The notes below the pieces were generated by a model. It had not been told where the DNA came from. It did no database searches and worked only from the letters and a program-made list of their open reading frames with translations. DNA of 64,000 bases from Marsupella aquatica (Eukaryota; Marchantiophyta). The stretch is from assembly GCA_973895155.1 (NCBI GenBank), contig OZ316896.1, positions 19,096,001 through 19,160,000 on the forward strand, in the 5' to 3' direction. The translations under genes and the position numbers were made by a program. Below are positions 22,401 through 35,217 of this stretch, piece by piece (within the stretch, counting starts at the first letter, position 1; every line of letters begins with the position of its first letter).

Positions 22401-23679
22401 TTGCCCGCACAATTGTACCTTGCTTTTGTGTGTTTTGTCTGCCCTCTCGTTGATGTTAATTGAAGGCTTAATTTCCGATGAATATCAACTTGTCCTAAAG
22501 TATCGAGAAGCTCGAAGCTCGAAGTTCGAAGAATTGTTCAGCCGATTACTTTATTACTGCATTAACTCGTCCTGCAGTAGCTGCTTTCGTGGAACTGTCA
22601 AATTGACTTAATTTCGTCTCCCGACAAATTTTACTTTCTTTTCAATCGATCATCGTCAAGTTCCCTCAATGTAGAGCATCCCGAAAATTTTGCATCAACG
22701 AATTTCTTACTGATCAAGGGAGTTCGGAAATTGTATGACGATCGCTCCACGGCAAAGGTGGTATGGATTTCGCTTTGCTGCACCATAGCAGCACGGTGGA
22801 ACGACTAGAATCATTCACTTTCATAAGATAGTCTGATCGCCGCTGTTTAACTCTCAGCAAGCTTGCGGGCCATGGCCGAGATCCACGGCGGATATTCTGC
22901 CCTAGTGCTGAGGTGTGAAGGGGAATCACTCCACAGATAAACTAAACAGGTCAACGTCTACAGCTTTCACTCATAACTGAGTGCGCCCATCTTTCGTCGA
23001 GCCGCAGGAATCTACCGGTTATCGCGGTGCTTTTTTCACCGAGATACTAGGATCTAGATCAATTTTTGGGCTTAACGATAAATTCCAATCGATGTTCTAG
23101 TAATTGTTTTCACTTTCAACAGCACGAAGATTCTCCAAGCATCACGCGCATGCATCTCCAAAGTTCTGGGAGAGAAGCCAATTGGTGGTGAAATTTTGAG
23201 CAATTATAAAACTGCCAACAAGGAGGGAGAAGCCTGTTCTAAAAGTTTTCACAACGAATCGGGAACTCTAAGAACAGGTTACTCTGGCATAGGCTGACGC
23301 CACGCAATCGTCTGCAGTGGTCATCAACCATGCTACGTCCAAGATTTCGCCCACCGAAAAGTTCGCTAGCGAGTGAAGTGCTTTCACTTGAGAGGGGACG
23401 ATTTGTGGATCATCCACTTGTACAGAAACAATAGAGAGATGGAGATAAATAGGGGGATGGTTTATCACAATTCGTACTCTTCCGATAGCTTACACCCGTC
23501 GACGAGGCCGAGCTCTGCCAAGGATTTAGGAGAGGAGAGGCAGAGAGAGTGCGACGAGATTTTCATCTTTTGGTAGTAAAGGAAGGGGAGCCTCAGCAGG
23601 AGCTTTAGTGTTTGCTGCTGCTTGCGCGGTCGATATCTATGAGGTCAAATTTGCACTTTGTGGAAACGATTTCCGAACT
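22401..23679. other. Region upstream of the first permease gene
   Basis: No supported gene. It should contain the promoter and 5' UTR of the permease at 23857. The shared 5' block starts with TTTGTGAACCTCTTGCAG, which resembles an intron acceptor, so a 5' UTR intron is possible. Confidence 0.35.
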
Positions 23680-23856
23680 GAATTTTGTGAACCTCTTGCA
23701 GTGATCGTCGCAATTTCAGCGTGCAACATGCTCCCTTACTAGCAAAACAATTTTGACCCACATCAATTCCCTCGGCCGAATACCAGTGATCGATCATCGC
23801 TCCTGTGCTGTTTTGCCAGTGGAGAGCACTCACAGAGTTCAAGGCGGGGTTCGACA

Positions 23857-25599
23857 ATGAAGCTTAATTTTCGGATTCCGGGAAGCCGTAGATTGAAGAA
23901 ATGGCAGGACGGTGTGAACCATTCAGTAAACAAGAGCATTGTGGGGAAGTATTTCAAGCTCGAGGAGCGCAAGTCCAATCTCACCACAGAAATGCGTGCG
24001 GGCACGGCCACGTTTCTGACTATGGCCTACATCTTGGCAGTGAATGCCAGTATCCTCACTGATTCCGGAGGAACTTGCACAGCGGCGGATTGCAACAAAG
24101 TTTGCCCCGTTCCAGGTTTCGCTTTAGCAAGCTGTCCAGTTGCCCTCGTGCAACCGGGAGACGAATGTAAGTTTACTCCTGTCAATGATGGCTACAACGC
24201 GTGCTTGGTATCCCTCAAGAAGGATCTCATCGTAGCTACGGCGGCATCTTCTCTCATAGGCTGTTTCATCATGGGAATGTTCGCCAATTTGCCTCTTGCA
24301 CTCGCTCCAGGAATGGGGACCAATGCCTACTTTGCGTACACCGTTGTCGGATTTCACGGGTCTGGACGCATTCCATACCGGACTGCGTTAGCAGCTGTGC
24401 TGGTAGAGGGCGTAGTTTTCTTGTTGCTCGCCATATTTGGGTTGAGAACGAGGATCGCGAAGATGATACCAAAGCCGGTTCGTGTCTCAACCTCAGCAGG
24501 CATCGGGTTCTTCTTGGCCTTCATCGGCCTCCAAAGCAACGAAGGAGTGGGGTTGATTCAGTACGATTCATCCACACTCGTCACTCTCGGTGCTTGCCCT
24601 GCCAAATACAGAATGTCGGTCGCTCCAGTCTACACCACAGTGAATGGAACAATTGCTCTCATGCCAAACGGGGAGGTTTCGGGGAACATACATTGCCTGA
24701 AGCATCGGATGGAGAGTGCTACTTTCTGGCTCGCCGTGGTAGGATTTGTCATCATTGGATATGCGTTGATATACAATGTCAAAGGGGCAATCATCTATGG
24801 CATCGTTTTCGTCACAGCGATCTCGTGGATAAGGAACACCGAAGTCACGTATTTCCCGGACACACCAGACGGCAACAGTGCATACCAGTACTTCAAAAAG
24901 GTTGTGGATGTTCACACAATCAAATCAACGGCAGGTGCTCTTCGATTTAATGGTTTCGGCTCGAGTCAGGTGTGGGTTGCTCTCATCACCTTCCTCTACG
25001 TGGATGTTCTCGATACGACGGGAACGTTGTACTCCATGGCCAAGTTTGCAGGTTATGTGGATGAGAAAGGAAACTTTGAGGGCCAGTACACTGCTTTCAT
25101 GAGCGATGCGACTGCCATCATTATTGGTTCCACACTGGGCACATCTCCAGTTACAGCATTCATCGAATCGTCGACAGGTATTCGGGAGGGTGGCAGGACT
25201 GGGTTGACAGCTCTCACAGTTAGCGGATATTTTCTGTTGTCCTTCTTCTTCACTCCATTGCTTGCTTCCATCCCGCCCTGGGCTGTAGGGCCTCCCTTGG
25301 TTCTAGTCGGAGTGATGATGATGAAGTCAGTTTTGGAGGTTCAATGGGAAAATATGAAAGAAGCTATTCCAGCGTTTGTGACGATCATCCTGATGCCTCT
25401 CACTTACTCAATTGCTTACGGTTTGATTGGAGGAATTGGGACGTACATCGCTCTGCACTTGTGGGACTGGTCTTGGAATTCATTCAATGCAGCACGCTGT
25501 AAGTTTCTGGGTGGGCCGAACGAAAACACTGTCGCCGATCATCAGACAGAATCGGATGAAGCGAAAGAAGAAGTTCCCAACTCTGGAGTTCTTGAATGA
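23857..25599 (+). CDS. AZG1/AZG2-like adenine/guanine (purine) permease, copy 1
   Basis: 580 residues from ATG 23857, without introns, close to the 579 residues of Arabidopsis AZG1. Family: NCS2, AzgA-like; proton-coupled uptake of adenine and guanine, with cytokinin transport reported for the Arabidopsis members. The product is a membrane protein with about 14 helices. Seen directly: the N-terminal family block [17 protein letters not shown], the plant-type cysteine-rich loop [35 protein letters not shown], and [17 protein letters not shown]. The TM8 motif is [13 protein letters not shown] (Asp383, Asp386) and the TM10 motif is [18 protein letters not shown] (Glu437). Asp386 and Glu437 align with the acidic substrate-binding residues of the UraA/AzgA fold. 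This copy is the more conservative of the pair. The distal promoter is unrelated to that of copy 2. Confidence 0.96.
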   Translation: MKLNFRIPGSRRLKKWQDGVNHSVNKSIVGKYFKLEERKSNLTTEMRAGTATFLTMAYILAVNASILTDSGGTCTAADCNKVCPVPGFALASCPVALVQPGDECKFTPVNDGYNACLVSLKKDLIVATAASSLIGCFIMGMFANLPLALAPGMGTNAYFAYTVVGFHGSGRIPYRTALAAVLVEGVVFLLLAIFGLRTRIAKMIPKPVRVSTSAGIGFFLAFIGLQSNEGVGLIQYDSSTLVTLGACPAKYRMSVAPVYTTVNGTIALMPNGEVSGNIHCLKHRMESATFWLAVVGFVIIGYALIYNVKGAIIYGIVFVTAISWIRNTEVTYFPDTPDGNSAYQYFKKVVDVHTIKSTAGALRFNGFGSSQVWVALITFLYVDVLDTTGTLYSMAKFAGYVDEKGNFEGQYTAFMSDATAIIIGSTLGTSPVTAFIESSTGIREGGRTGLTALTVSGYFLLSFFFTPLLASIPPWAVGPPLVLVGVMMMKSVLEVQWENMKEAIPAFVTIILMPLTYSIAYGLIGGIGTYIALHLWDWSWNSFNAARCKFLGGPNENTVADHQTESDEAKEEVPNSGVLE

Positions 25600-26260
25600 G
25601 TTTTAAATTTGCTGCTTTGTTGAAGAATGGTTCCAATTTACAATGCGGTGCACCAGTAGTCAAACTCTCCGTTTGACGTGAAGAGCAAGTTAACGTAGGA
25701 TGATAAGGCCAATGAATGGAGGTCGAGTGTGATACGGAGCTGCAAATGGTCGACACTTTTTCGAAAAGGGGTCCTGGTCAGTAAATGATGAGTGACCTGC
25801 CTCAACAGGCAAGCAGGTGGAGGTTCCCGAGTTTCGCTGGGCTGACTTGTACGTGTCACCTACTCTGGTGACTAGCTGGACAGACTTCTTTGACCTACTG
25901 CCGTCATTTGTTGGAGTGACTGGACCTACTCTACTTACAGACTACAAAGTATCAAGCTTTAGAGTGATGATTGCTTACGGCCTAACGAGAACATCATGCT
26001 AACCTCTGAACGCTTTGACATAGAGGAAAAAATCAGTCTGGCATTCATCCAGCAATTTCAGTGGTGCGTCTGAATTCTCTCTCTTTGATTCAGAAAATCC
26101 TTCAGTATGTGGATTACAGCCGATGGAGCCCCCGGTTGAGTCTTCATGATCTCCTCATTGAAGTTGACGGTACTGGCAGTGACCGAGTCCTACTGTAGTG
26201 GTAGACTCGTTTTGGTGAGGGACTTAAAGACTAGCGCAGGAGATCTCAGTTTAGGGCTTT

Positions 26261-27110
26261 GCTTATATGTAATATCTGGAATTGTGTCCATGCTCCTGCA
26301 ACGAGCACCGAGCAACGGGATAATTCACGAGCACCGAGCAACGGGATAATTCTTCCATCCACATTGCTGTAGCGCAATTTTCTCGACTTGGAGTCTCAAG
26401 TCCTTAGTACTCTTGTACACGAATTAATGTTGTGTTGAATTTATATCAATAGAGCCTTTTGATACTAATTTCGGTATATTTATGACGTGTAAGTTTTTTT
26501 CAAAGAGTCTTCACTCCACAAATCCTCTGGAACGTTCCAGTTTGAGGTAGATTCGGTGACCATTCTCAAATCGTTGGAAACCGTGTTTTGGAACCATTAC
26601 AGATTGCAGCTCTATTTTCAAACTGGTCACGTCACTCTCTAAACTTCCGTCCCCCATCTTTACTGGTTTTACTATGCAATTGCGAATCAGCAATGGCCTT
26701 CCAAAGTTGCCAATTGGCCTCATACTCTGAGCCTGTTGGGAATTCGAAATATCTGAAATGTCCAGGGTTGCGTCGTGCTGTCGTGAGAGCTATGAAGATG
26801 ATAATGGTTATGCTCATTCTAGCTGCTACTTCCGTAACGCCGAGCCAAAAGGTCCCCCAGGACTTCTTCTGCCTTCGGATCCAGGTTTGAGTGAGATGTA
26901 AGAAATGAAGCTAGACGGAGAGAAAAGTGTATGCTAAGACTTGCAGAAGTTCACCAAATGGAAGGATCCTCTCTTACGACCTCCCCCTGAATGGAAAGAA
27001 CTTGAAGATGCGAGGCATCAACCCAAAAGCAATGGAAACAGCCAACACCTAACAAACCAGATTGCAATGTCATATAGGAGGGGCCTGACAATATGACTAA
27101 TAAGGCATCT
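26261..27110. other. Left-copy sequence between blocks A and B, no gene seen
   Basis: About 850 bp without a counterpart in the right copy. A 22-bp direct repeat (GAGCACCGAGCAACGGGATA) occurs at about 26302 and 26329. A 65-codon frame at 26693-26890 has an ATG but no family signal. Confidence 0.35.
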
Positions 27111-27740
27111 TCTCTATCAGGGGAGGGAATTGTGAACGAAGAGTAGAAGGGATGGCGTTGGTGATTCTGCAACACATTACTAAATTAGATTCCTTGTGTT
27201 TTGAACAATCCTAGATTCTGACGACAGGTTCAGAGTCATTACTGTAGGCATGCATTGTAGTACCTTTGTGCACAAACTTTCGGTGCAAACAGCAGAAGCA
27301 CAGGAGAAGTACTGCAGGCTTTGTGTGGTCGTCCACTTCGTCCAAAGTGCACAATCGAGCAGAGCCGTTTGAGCATTGCGCAGCTGCTGTAGACTACTCT
27401 TCCATGCTCCATAATCATGTGATGGGTAGCTTCTCTGCGGCACAGGGCATGCAGGTGAGTGACTCATGAGGAGATTTTGGGACAGAGTAACTTTGGGGCC
27501 TAAAGAGAAAGTTGCCCGCAAGCGTCTTCACAGTTGAAGAGTTCAATGAGGCCAATGGCGAGCGCAGCTACAGAGCGAACAAACAGCCGGAACACATGCA
27601 TTATGCATAAACCCAAAAAACTACTCCAAAAGTGTGAAAGAATCCAAAACAAGAAGGAAATAATCACAAGTCAAAGAAGCCATGCAAGGAATTGAAGGAA
27701 GTCTATATGTTTGTTGCGTGGCGTAGGAGGTGTTGAGTAG

Positions 27741-27863
27741 ATGAGGCGGGGAATTAAGCTATTGCTATTTCTGCTTGTACTGACAACTATTTTGCAAAGG
27801 ATCACATCTCAGTTAAAAACTAGAGATGAACAAGAGAAAGACAACTGGCACAGAAAACTTTGA
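27741..27863 (+). CDS. Putative short secreted peptide or first exon, left copy
   Basis: ATG 27741 opens 40 codons beginning MRRGIKLLLFLLVLTTILQR, a basic start followed by a hydrophobic stretch typical of a signal peptide. In the right copy the same start (46674) is kept with a 9-base, frame-preserving deletion, but the downstream frames diverge. It may be the first exon of a gene or a chance frame. No family is recognised. Confidence 0.2.
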   Translation: MRRGIKLLLFLLVLTTILQRITSQLKTRDEQEKDNWHRKL

Positions 27864-29005
27864 ATTGCAGGACTGAAATGTTTGAGGTCGTTCGTTTGTT
27901 TGGAGAAAGATGTCGTCGCATAGTTTTAGGTCTCGACTGCAAGCAATTTCAGTTTTGCTTCACCATGACTTGACATCTGCAAAACGGATATAACGCGCTG
28001 CATAACTCGGGTCCCTTTTCATTTGCTCCTGTATTTGAGGGCGCTCTTCATAAGCCAAACCCGTCTATCGCATTTTGACCTTGCCCAAATAACACAAATC
28101 TTATCCTGAAGATGATCACAATTTTCCGCACCATAAACAGAAATGTCAAGAGGGAATTGACAGGAGGTTGCTCCGAAGAAATGACCGAAACTAACATGTC
28201 GAAGGAACCCAAACAACCGAACAAACGACCGAACTCCGACTTACTGGAGAGACCGAAATCGCAGGGAAATGCGCAGCGCCGGTCGACTGCCACTTCCTTG
28301 CGTAGTCGAGCAAGCACAGACCCGGGCACATACAGTAGTTGCCTCCGAGACCGGATGAACATCTGGCAAACGCGAAGTGGGACGTGCTACGATAGAGAGC
28401 CGAATTAGTACTTTATTCGATAGGCAAAGAGTTGGACCCTGTTGGCAAGCTTGCGAAAATTGAAATTTAGAAATGCGAAGGCAAGGAGCAAAATAAAAAC
28501 AAATGTTTTAAATATCACAATGAGTTAAGAACTAGGACCAAAAGTCAGGGATACGTCTCTCATGTTCAGCTTGTGAAAAAATCCATGTGAAAAATCCAAA
28601 ATCATTTCGGTCGTATGTGCTTGCCTACATTCCATCGATACGTTGACGGATTTCCCTAGACTTTCTCCACTGTCATCGGAATATAGTTTTATCTGCATCT
28701 GCGTATCTACAATTCACCTCATGTTTGTATGTAGTGGATCTTGGAATATCATCACATCCTATGCTCAGCCGCCTACCCTCACGCTACCTTAGCTCGCCCA
28801 GGAAGCAATGGAAATAAGACCCTTAATGAAAAACATCCGCCCAGCTCGCCTAGGAAGCAGTGGAAGTCCCCTTTGACGCCCTCACATTGTACCTGAACAT
28901 TGTGCTCTGTTCTGTGGCGTGGACTGAATTGAAGCTGGACGCGAAGCCCAGGCCAGAGCGACTGTCTGATTGGCTGCCTGGCAACAAGGCATTGATAATC
29001 GAACT

Positions 29006-29188
29006 ATGGCTGAGACTTCTGGGAGCAAGAAGGACCTCGCAGAGACTGCTGGTCGGGAGAAAGTGATCAAACTGGCACTAAACGGACTCGGGTGGGACAT
29101 TCTGAACCTCCTTGATTTTGAAATGGAAATCTACCCCGAATCGAACATAGGGAAAGCACGGTTTGTTGTCAACGAGTATTCTTGCCAG
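29006..29188 (+). CDS. Putative exon of unknown gene
   Basis: ATG 29006 opens 61 codons (MAETSGSKKDLAETAGREKV...NEYSCQ) that end at a good donor, TGCCAG|GTGCGT, in phase 0. Composition is balanced and protein-like. A matching downstream exon was not found; the acceptor GCTGCAG at about 29255 leads to an early stop. It may be a gene fragment. No family is recognised. Confidence 0.22.
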
Positions 29189-29940
29189 GTGCGTGGGTCT
29201 CTCTCTTAGGCGTTTTGTTGTACTACCTGTCAATTTGTGTCTGGGTCGCTGCAGATCACTTGACACCTCGGCATAAATGTTTCCTGGGTTTTATGAATTC
29301 CTGGAGCCTGGCGTTCAAGGGTTGCGATGAGGAGTGTGGACTGCAGTTCGCAAACTCTGCGTTTCACAGACCTTATTGTTGAGCGTCGTGCTTGGAGAAG
29401 ATGTTGGGACAGAACGGATCCTGACTTTAGTATGCATGTGCGCCGCAGCCATTCGGGGTTCTTCAAGCGGGAACAACAGGTTATGTTGCTGACACCATTG
29501 CCAGCTTGATGACAGCATATACATCCCAATTTCAGCGTGTGGCTGCGTTGGAGCACAACGTAAATCACCTTCGACCAGTACAAATAGGCAAAGAAATTCT
29601 GATAACAGTCTCACCGCTGTTGTTGGGAAACAGGTCACAGGTACGATTTGCAGCACAGGAATGTTTTCCTTCTCCTTTTTCAGTCCTCTCACCTTCGAGT
29701 GGCTAAAAGTCTGTCTCGCGTACTCTTGACTGTCGTTTCAATTCTCCATCATGCAATTCTTTTCTATGGTTTCTTAAAGACTGTCCATGAAACGAAATGT
29801 AGCAAGGGGCCGACACGTAGGATTCCTCCACTTCTTCCTGGTAGCAAGACACTGACTAAGATATCATAATCTAAATGTTTCAGACTCTCTGAAATTTATA
29901 GTCGGACATCCATGAAGGTATGCCTGCACAAGTAAGGAAG

Positions 29941-30153
29941 ACTTAAACAGGAAGGTAAGGATTCATAGATATCCAAAGGTTAGAATTCTGCATACCGCTC
30001 GTGTTCATGACTGTGACTTAAACAGGAAAGTAAGGATTCATAGATATCCAAAGGTTAGAATTCTGCACCCGCTCGTGTTCATGACTCACTTAAACCGGAA
30101 AGTAAGGATTCATAGATATCCAAAGGTTAGAGTTCTGCATACCGCTCTTGACT
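29941..30153. repeat. Three-unit tandem repeat, period 72-75 bp
   Basis: Units begin ACTTAAACAGGAAGGTAAGG at 29941, 30016 and 30088. Units 1-2 and 2-3 differ by a few substitutions and a 3-bp indel. All contain ATTCATAGATATCCAAAGG. Confidence 0.9.
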
Positions 30154-30879
30154 CTGCTAAGCAAACACCTGCTTGTACTTCAGAAATTAACCACACTGTA
30201 AACTTGTTTCTCCACATCTGGGTTACGCTTTTTGAGGTTGTGCTCATGGTTTTGGCCGCAGTACGTTCTGGCCACATGAGCATAATTTGGTCTCCACCTT
30301 GAAATGGTATTAGTAGTTATTTTACCAAAGGCTTCAATATTTTCTTTGGCTTTCTTACCATCTTTCTGTTGTGAACTTCTGGGCTGGGGTCAGGTTTGGG
30401 ATGTAAGATTTGAGACTGAAAACGCTAAGCCGCCGGGAAGTGATTCCAAAACGCCGGAGCTAGTACTCGTTGCAATATCGAGAATATCTATCATGATCCT
30501 TCCAACAGACGAAAAATATGCTGCAACAAGGGGCATACATGATACGTTTGGGGGTAAGGCCAACACCTCCAGATATCTTAGTACTGCCATTTTATAGATG
30601 CCGTAGGTCAACGTCTTTCATTCCTAACCTCAAATATTGTCCTGGATGCAGGTGTGACGTTTATGAAAACCTGAAATAGCAATACCTAGCTAATGGGGTG
30701 GTGAGTTCAATGGCACTTTTAACAGAATTCTGATTGCAGTGGCTGGAGTAAATCTTCTCTTACGACGATGGCATCGTAACTTGAGGACATCTCGGTTCAC
30801 AGGAAGGCTGCTAAGCATGCCCAGTGGTGCAAGCAGCTTTGCCAAATCCTTCCCCAGCCCCGCTTCTTGTATCTTCCTC

Positions 30880-33500
30880 AATTGAGAGGTGGATGTGTAT
30901 ACCGAATAAATCTGTTTTTTCTCCCGTTTCCGCCAGATCACAGAGCAAGTCACCAAACTCAATTGCAATTATCGTTGACATCCCTGACTTTTGGCGATTG
31001 GCCTGTCTTGCTATTATTCTATGGGACAGGGTCTTAATTATGAGCGACCTAGGAGCTCCGGGTGCCGTTTGATAAATGGCACAACGTACTGTCAGTCTCG
31101 ATGACCAAGCCGGTTGTGTTTGAAGATCTGCTCGATTACAAACCAACCGATGTTGTTTATTTTGCACCTTGTTTACTTCCCAAAGTAGCAATTTCAAAGG
31201 CTTGGCAATCATAAAGACTGTGAACTAGGTATTTTCTCCTTACAGTTGAACTGTTACTGCTTCAAAGTTCCAACGATGGCAGATTTGTAGCTGGTCTCTC
31301 GTTGGATGAGATCAATTTCCCTTTGATGCCAACCTACTAAACAATTGCGAGAGAGGGAATAATGTTTGATGACAGAAAGGTTGAGATCATCCTCATTCCA
31401 AGGCTGAAAGGAGCTTTGAAGATGCTGAGGATGTGCACTTCTACTACCTCTAATTTGTACGTCAAAATTGCCCTTATGTCAGCTTGGAAGTCAGAGGCTT
31501 GAGGAACAAGGTTCACTTGGAAAGTTTACAAGATACCCATGACTTTGCTCTGTTAAACCATATCGGCCATGCCCAACGTTTTCGCCAACAACGTTGACAT
31601 CAGACTTATGTATTGGCCGTGATGGAAGCGTCTTTGGAGAGTGAAAGAGCGTTGACAACATTTCGTTCAAACAGATACGCCTGATTTCGCTAGTCACAGC
31701 AGGACCAATAAGTGAATTGTGGAAATAATTAGAAAAAACTTGCCTGGGGTAGCATCCAACAAAGCTACACCAGCGGACTACTGATCTCCAGCCCTCCCAA
31801 TGCTTAAGTTGTATGTTGACATATTTCTCCTCGGAGATTAAACTTGACAGCCAGTGTGACATCTCTTATGAGGTTTGCCCTTCAACAAAACAAGTCATAT
31901 GTGTTGGACCAGGCTGATTTCCCAGCGCAAGTGTGTCAATAGCAGAACGCTGCTTTGCATGCAAGACGCGTTCTGGTTTTCTGACCGAAGGTCGACATTT
32001 GGTGTGGGGCGGAAGCGCATACTATGTCAAGTCGTTCTGGCATGTACAGTTCACTGTGCACCGCAATTTGTGTGACACCAACACTAGTGCGACTCACACT
32101 AATTTGTGTCCAAAGCAGTTTTTTACAGGAATCACACTAACTGCCTGCCTATGTTAAGTCAAACTATTTACAGGCTTATGAAAACACCCTTTCCTGGCTT
32201 ATACAAGTCATGATAAAAGAACATCGAAGTTGACAAGATACCACATAGGATCATGATTGCGATATTCAAGATAGTTGACCACTAGAGCAGTGCAATATTG
32301 CGTATGAAAGGACTATTTACTGGCTTATGAAAGTCATGAAAAAACAACAATCTGAGTAGACAAGACACCACACAAGAGCATGATTGCAGTATTCAAGATA
32401 GTTTCAAGATAGCTGACGGCCAGAGCACTGCAAATTCAATGCTGGGTGTCAAATCAATTTCTCAAAGTGACTGAGGCTTTAATTACAGATTTGGACACAT
32501 ACCCACTCAGAGATGTTTATTTGCTTATACCCCTGCAATGCTTTCCTACTGGGGAGCTCTATCCTAAAACTCTCACAAGGTTTGCAGCAATTGTCTTGCG
32601 TTCTCTCATCCCTATGCCTCCAAACAAGGTGGCCCTCATGGTTGCACCATCGACCCTCTGATTTCTTAGTTTTGTATTCTCTGCTGTATGTTGTGTTTCT
32701 CCATGCTCTCATATTCAATTGTACAAAATAGCCTTGGCAGTAATTGTATCAAAAGTGACTGAGTAAATCAATTCGTCAAGTCATTTGCTTAGAGAATGTT
32801 GTCACTAAATTTAGGGAAGCTTATTCTGATTTTTCTGATTTAAGCTTATCTGATATTAAATTTAGGGAGCTTAACATTAGCTAACAAAAACGGAAGCTGG
32901 CGAACGTTCACATATGAAGTGCAAAAGAGGAACTCAACTGGTCAACTGGAAGGGCGTCTGGCCTATACAGCTTGAATATTAAGACCATGATCAAGCTGAT
33001 TGCTGCATAGGCAAATAAGAAGGCAAAGTAGATGGCTGTGAAATTGGGCAGAAAGCAACCATCTTATGACCACAATTGAGGGAATGTTCAGCCTTCGCGG
33101 CCAGATACTCTTTTTAGAGTCATGCAACTTGGGGTCGGCCAGCTTTGGCTTATACCAACCATGACGCTGATTCATGCAAGTGATCCGAAAACCAGGAAAC
33201 AATTGGACGATGTGAGAGCCACCCTTCCTAGGGCAATGTCAGACCGTCCGTCCATTCTCAAGCAAGGTATCTTCATATGCCTCTCTGACACTGGCCAAAC
33301 CTAATTCCCTTTTTCTATTAGGAGAGAACCAATTGGGCCAAAATTTTCTACTCCTTACAATACTCTAAGTTAGACGTTGAGAAAACGTACTCATGTGACC
33401 ACAATTCAGGAATGTCGAGTCTGTCGGGAGGTCTGTGCAACCAGAAGTTCGTTTGAATAGTCTTGCTCCTTGGGGCCTGGCAGCTTTTGATTATGACAAA
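30880..33500. other. Duplication block C, left copy; no recognisable gene
   Basis: Conserved with 46918-50600. Short conserved pieces look exon-like, for example STIIAIEFGDLLCDLA on the minus strand near 30950 and LIGPAVTSEIR.ICLNEMLST on the minus strand near 31700. They are flanked by stops and indels and the left copy has stops where the right copy is open. A decayed gene is possible. A second short duplication (GACCACAATT...CAGC) occurs at about 33068-33140 and 33398-33483. Confidence 0.4.
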
Positions 33501-34540
33501 AGCTTTGAATGAGGGTGTAACAGTTTTTCTCAGATATTGGTCAACGGCACACTGTACTCTCAAGAAGGAGATCCTGTTCACTGTTAGTTTGGCAACGCTA
33601 GTAGAGCAATCAGAAGCATTTTTGAATGAAAGTGAGCTAGAGCAAACACCTGTGAACCACAAATGTTGGAGTGAGGGATGTTCTTGCAGCCATGAGTCCC
33701 AGCCGTGGCTTTTTTAAGGCTCTCAACAATTCTCACTTGAAGAGTTCAGCAACTTATGTCATCTGGTCTGTCCATTGATTAGTCAGAATGCAAGGTCAAC
33801 TGGCATGGATCATGTGACACAAATTAAGTGCCCCATGAAGCTGAATTCAAAGCAAAGATTGCTCAATTCCATTCTCTTCATGAGACATAACATTGTGATT
33901 TTTCAGGCATTCTGTTGGAATTGGGCAAGGAGTTCAATCTCTAATGACCAGATCTTTGTTACTTCCTGTATCAAACAAGCTTGCAAACAAGCAATTGCAA
34001 ACAAAATCAGGTGGCCAGATTGAGGATTTTAGGCACACACGTTCCAGCTTTTCAAGGATGCATAGAATCATTGATGGAACTCTCATGAAGATCATTGGCC
34101 AGAACATGAAAACAATTATACTTGGTTCAATAGCCAGAAGAAAATGTAAGATCAAGGTTATTCCTGTCTCCTGGAGATTGGAAAGCAGGCAGGAATGACC
34201 TTGATCTTCCCCATTCATTTCCCCAATAAACTTGTAAAGTTGGCTGTGTCCAGCTGTTGGATAGTTCTTTAAATAGTTCCATGCATGCTACAAGACAGTG
34301 GGGGCCGTTCAATGTCTTTCCATCCAAAGCAAAGCCGATGGCCATTTCCTTACACAAATGTTAAAATGTCTGAGCCTTCTGGACGTAATCAATGCAATTC
34401 CCTGAAAAAAAGCTGCCGTTTGCTCCAGGTTTTTAGACTACCTTGTTTTTGACCAAAAAAGAGCTTGCACACATCAGCCAAAAAGGGAGCAACAAGGGGC
34501 CCACCAAGAGACTAGGTGTGGTAATGGTTTTGTTTCATTG

Positions 34541-35217
34541 TGCCCCCAAGTTCATGTAAAGTGAAGTTTGGCCAGTTCCCACATATGAATAGCTAGGATT
34601 GCATCTCTCACTTAGTTAGAAAAAAGGAATTGTTGCCCCCAAGTTCTTGTAAAGCCAACCTAACTAAGGGGGACTTTACAAGACGTTGGGAGCACTTGAG
34701 AGTTTTTTTCACCAAAGCAAACTGGAGGGCCATTGCACACACTAAATAACATTTTTTGAATCCTTTTATTGCCCCCCCCCCCCCCCCCCCCCCCCCCAAG
34801 GTCTTGTAAAGCCAAGTGCAGCCAGTGGTGCCAGATTAATTAACTAAAAGACAGATTGAGGACCCACTCCACTTGAATGTCACATAGTCTTTGGCTAAAG
34901 TCTTTCTAGATGTGAGAATAGAAATCTTATGAAGGACTTGTGAGTCCCTTTTTAATGAAATTGCCTTAAAATAGAAATAGACCAAGAGGCCATAAAAAGA
35001 GACCTCCAAGAGAGGTGGTATAAAATCTAGGACAAGAGAGTGCTCCACATAAGCAAAAATTGGGCCCCACTATATTCAATGTAGGATTGGTAACAGGTTT
35101 GGTTGAAAGTGCCCCCAACATTTTGTAAAGTGAACAGGAGCAATTTCTCCCAAATGGATGGCTAGCTTTGATCAGATGAACAAAACTGGAAAGTGCCCCA
35201 TCGTCTTGTAAAACCAC
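34541..35217. repeat. Five dispersed copies of a TGCCCCCAAG..TTGTAAAG motif, one with a 26-C tract
   Basis: Copies lie at about 34541, 34634, 34770, 35109 and 35193. In the third the C run has grown to 26 consecutive C (34772-34797). The minus strand therefore carries G26. Assembly or sequencing of such a run is often inaccurate, so its exact length is uncertain. Confidence 0.75.

Larger units (their letters stand above)
27990..30879. other. Sequence present only in the left duplication copy
   Basis: About 2.9 kb that interrupts the B-C junction of the duplication. It was either inserted here or deleted from the right copy, where blocks B and C join at about 46917. It contains a 24-bp direct repeat (AGCTCGCC.AGGAAGCA) at about 28790 and 28842, a possible exon at 29006 and a 75-bp tandem repeat at 29941. 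A 98-codon ATG frame at 28112-28408 is unrecognised. Confidence 0.5.
23680..33500. repeat. Segmental duplication, left copy
   Basis: Three blocks are collinear with 40150-50600. Block A is 23680-26260 (permease and flanks), matching 40150-42717. Block B is about 27111-27985, matching 46013-46917. Block C is about 30880-33480, matching 46918-50600. Between B and C this copy has about 2.9 kb not found in the other. The coding part of block A is the best conserved; the other blocks carry many small indels and local tandem duplications. Confidence 0.85.

Noticed and set aside
24201-24950. 249-codon open frame inside permease copy 1
   Set aside because: Out-of-frame shadow of the AZG-like coding sequence; composition is Arg/His/Ser-rich and no family fits.
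26693-26890. 65-codon ATG frame with a hydrophobic stretch
   Set aside because: No family resemblance, no partner in the other duplication copy and no splice signal to extend it.
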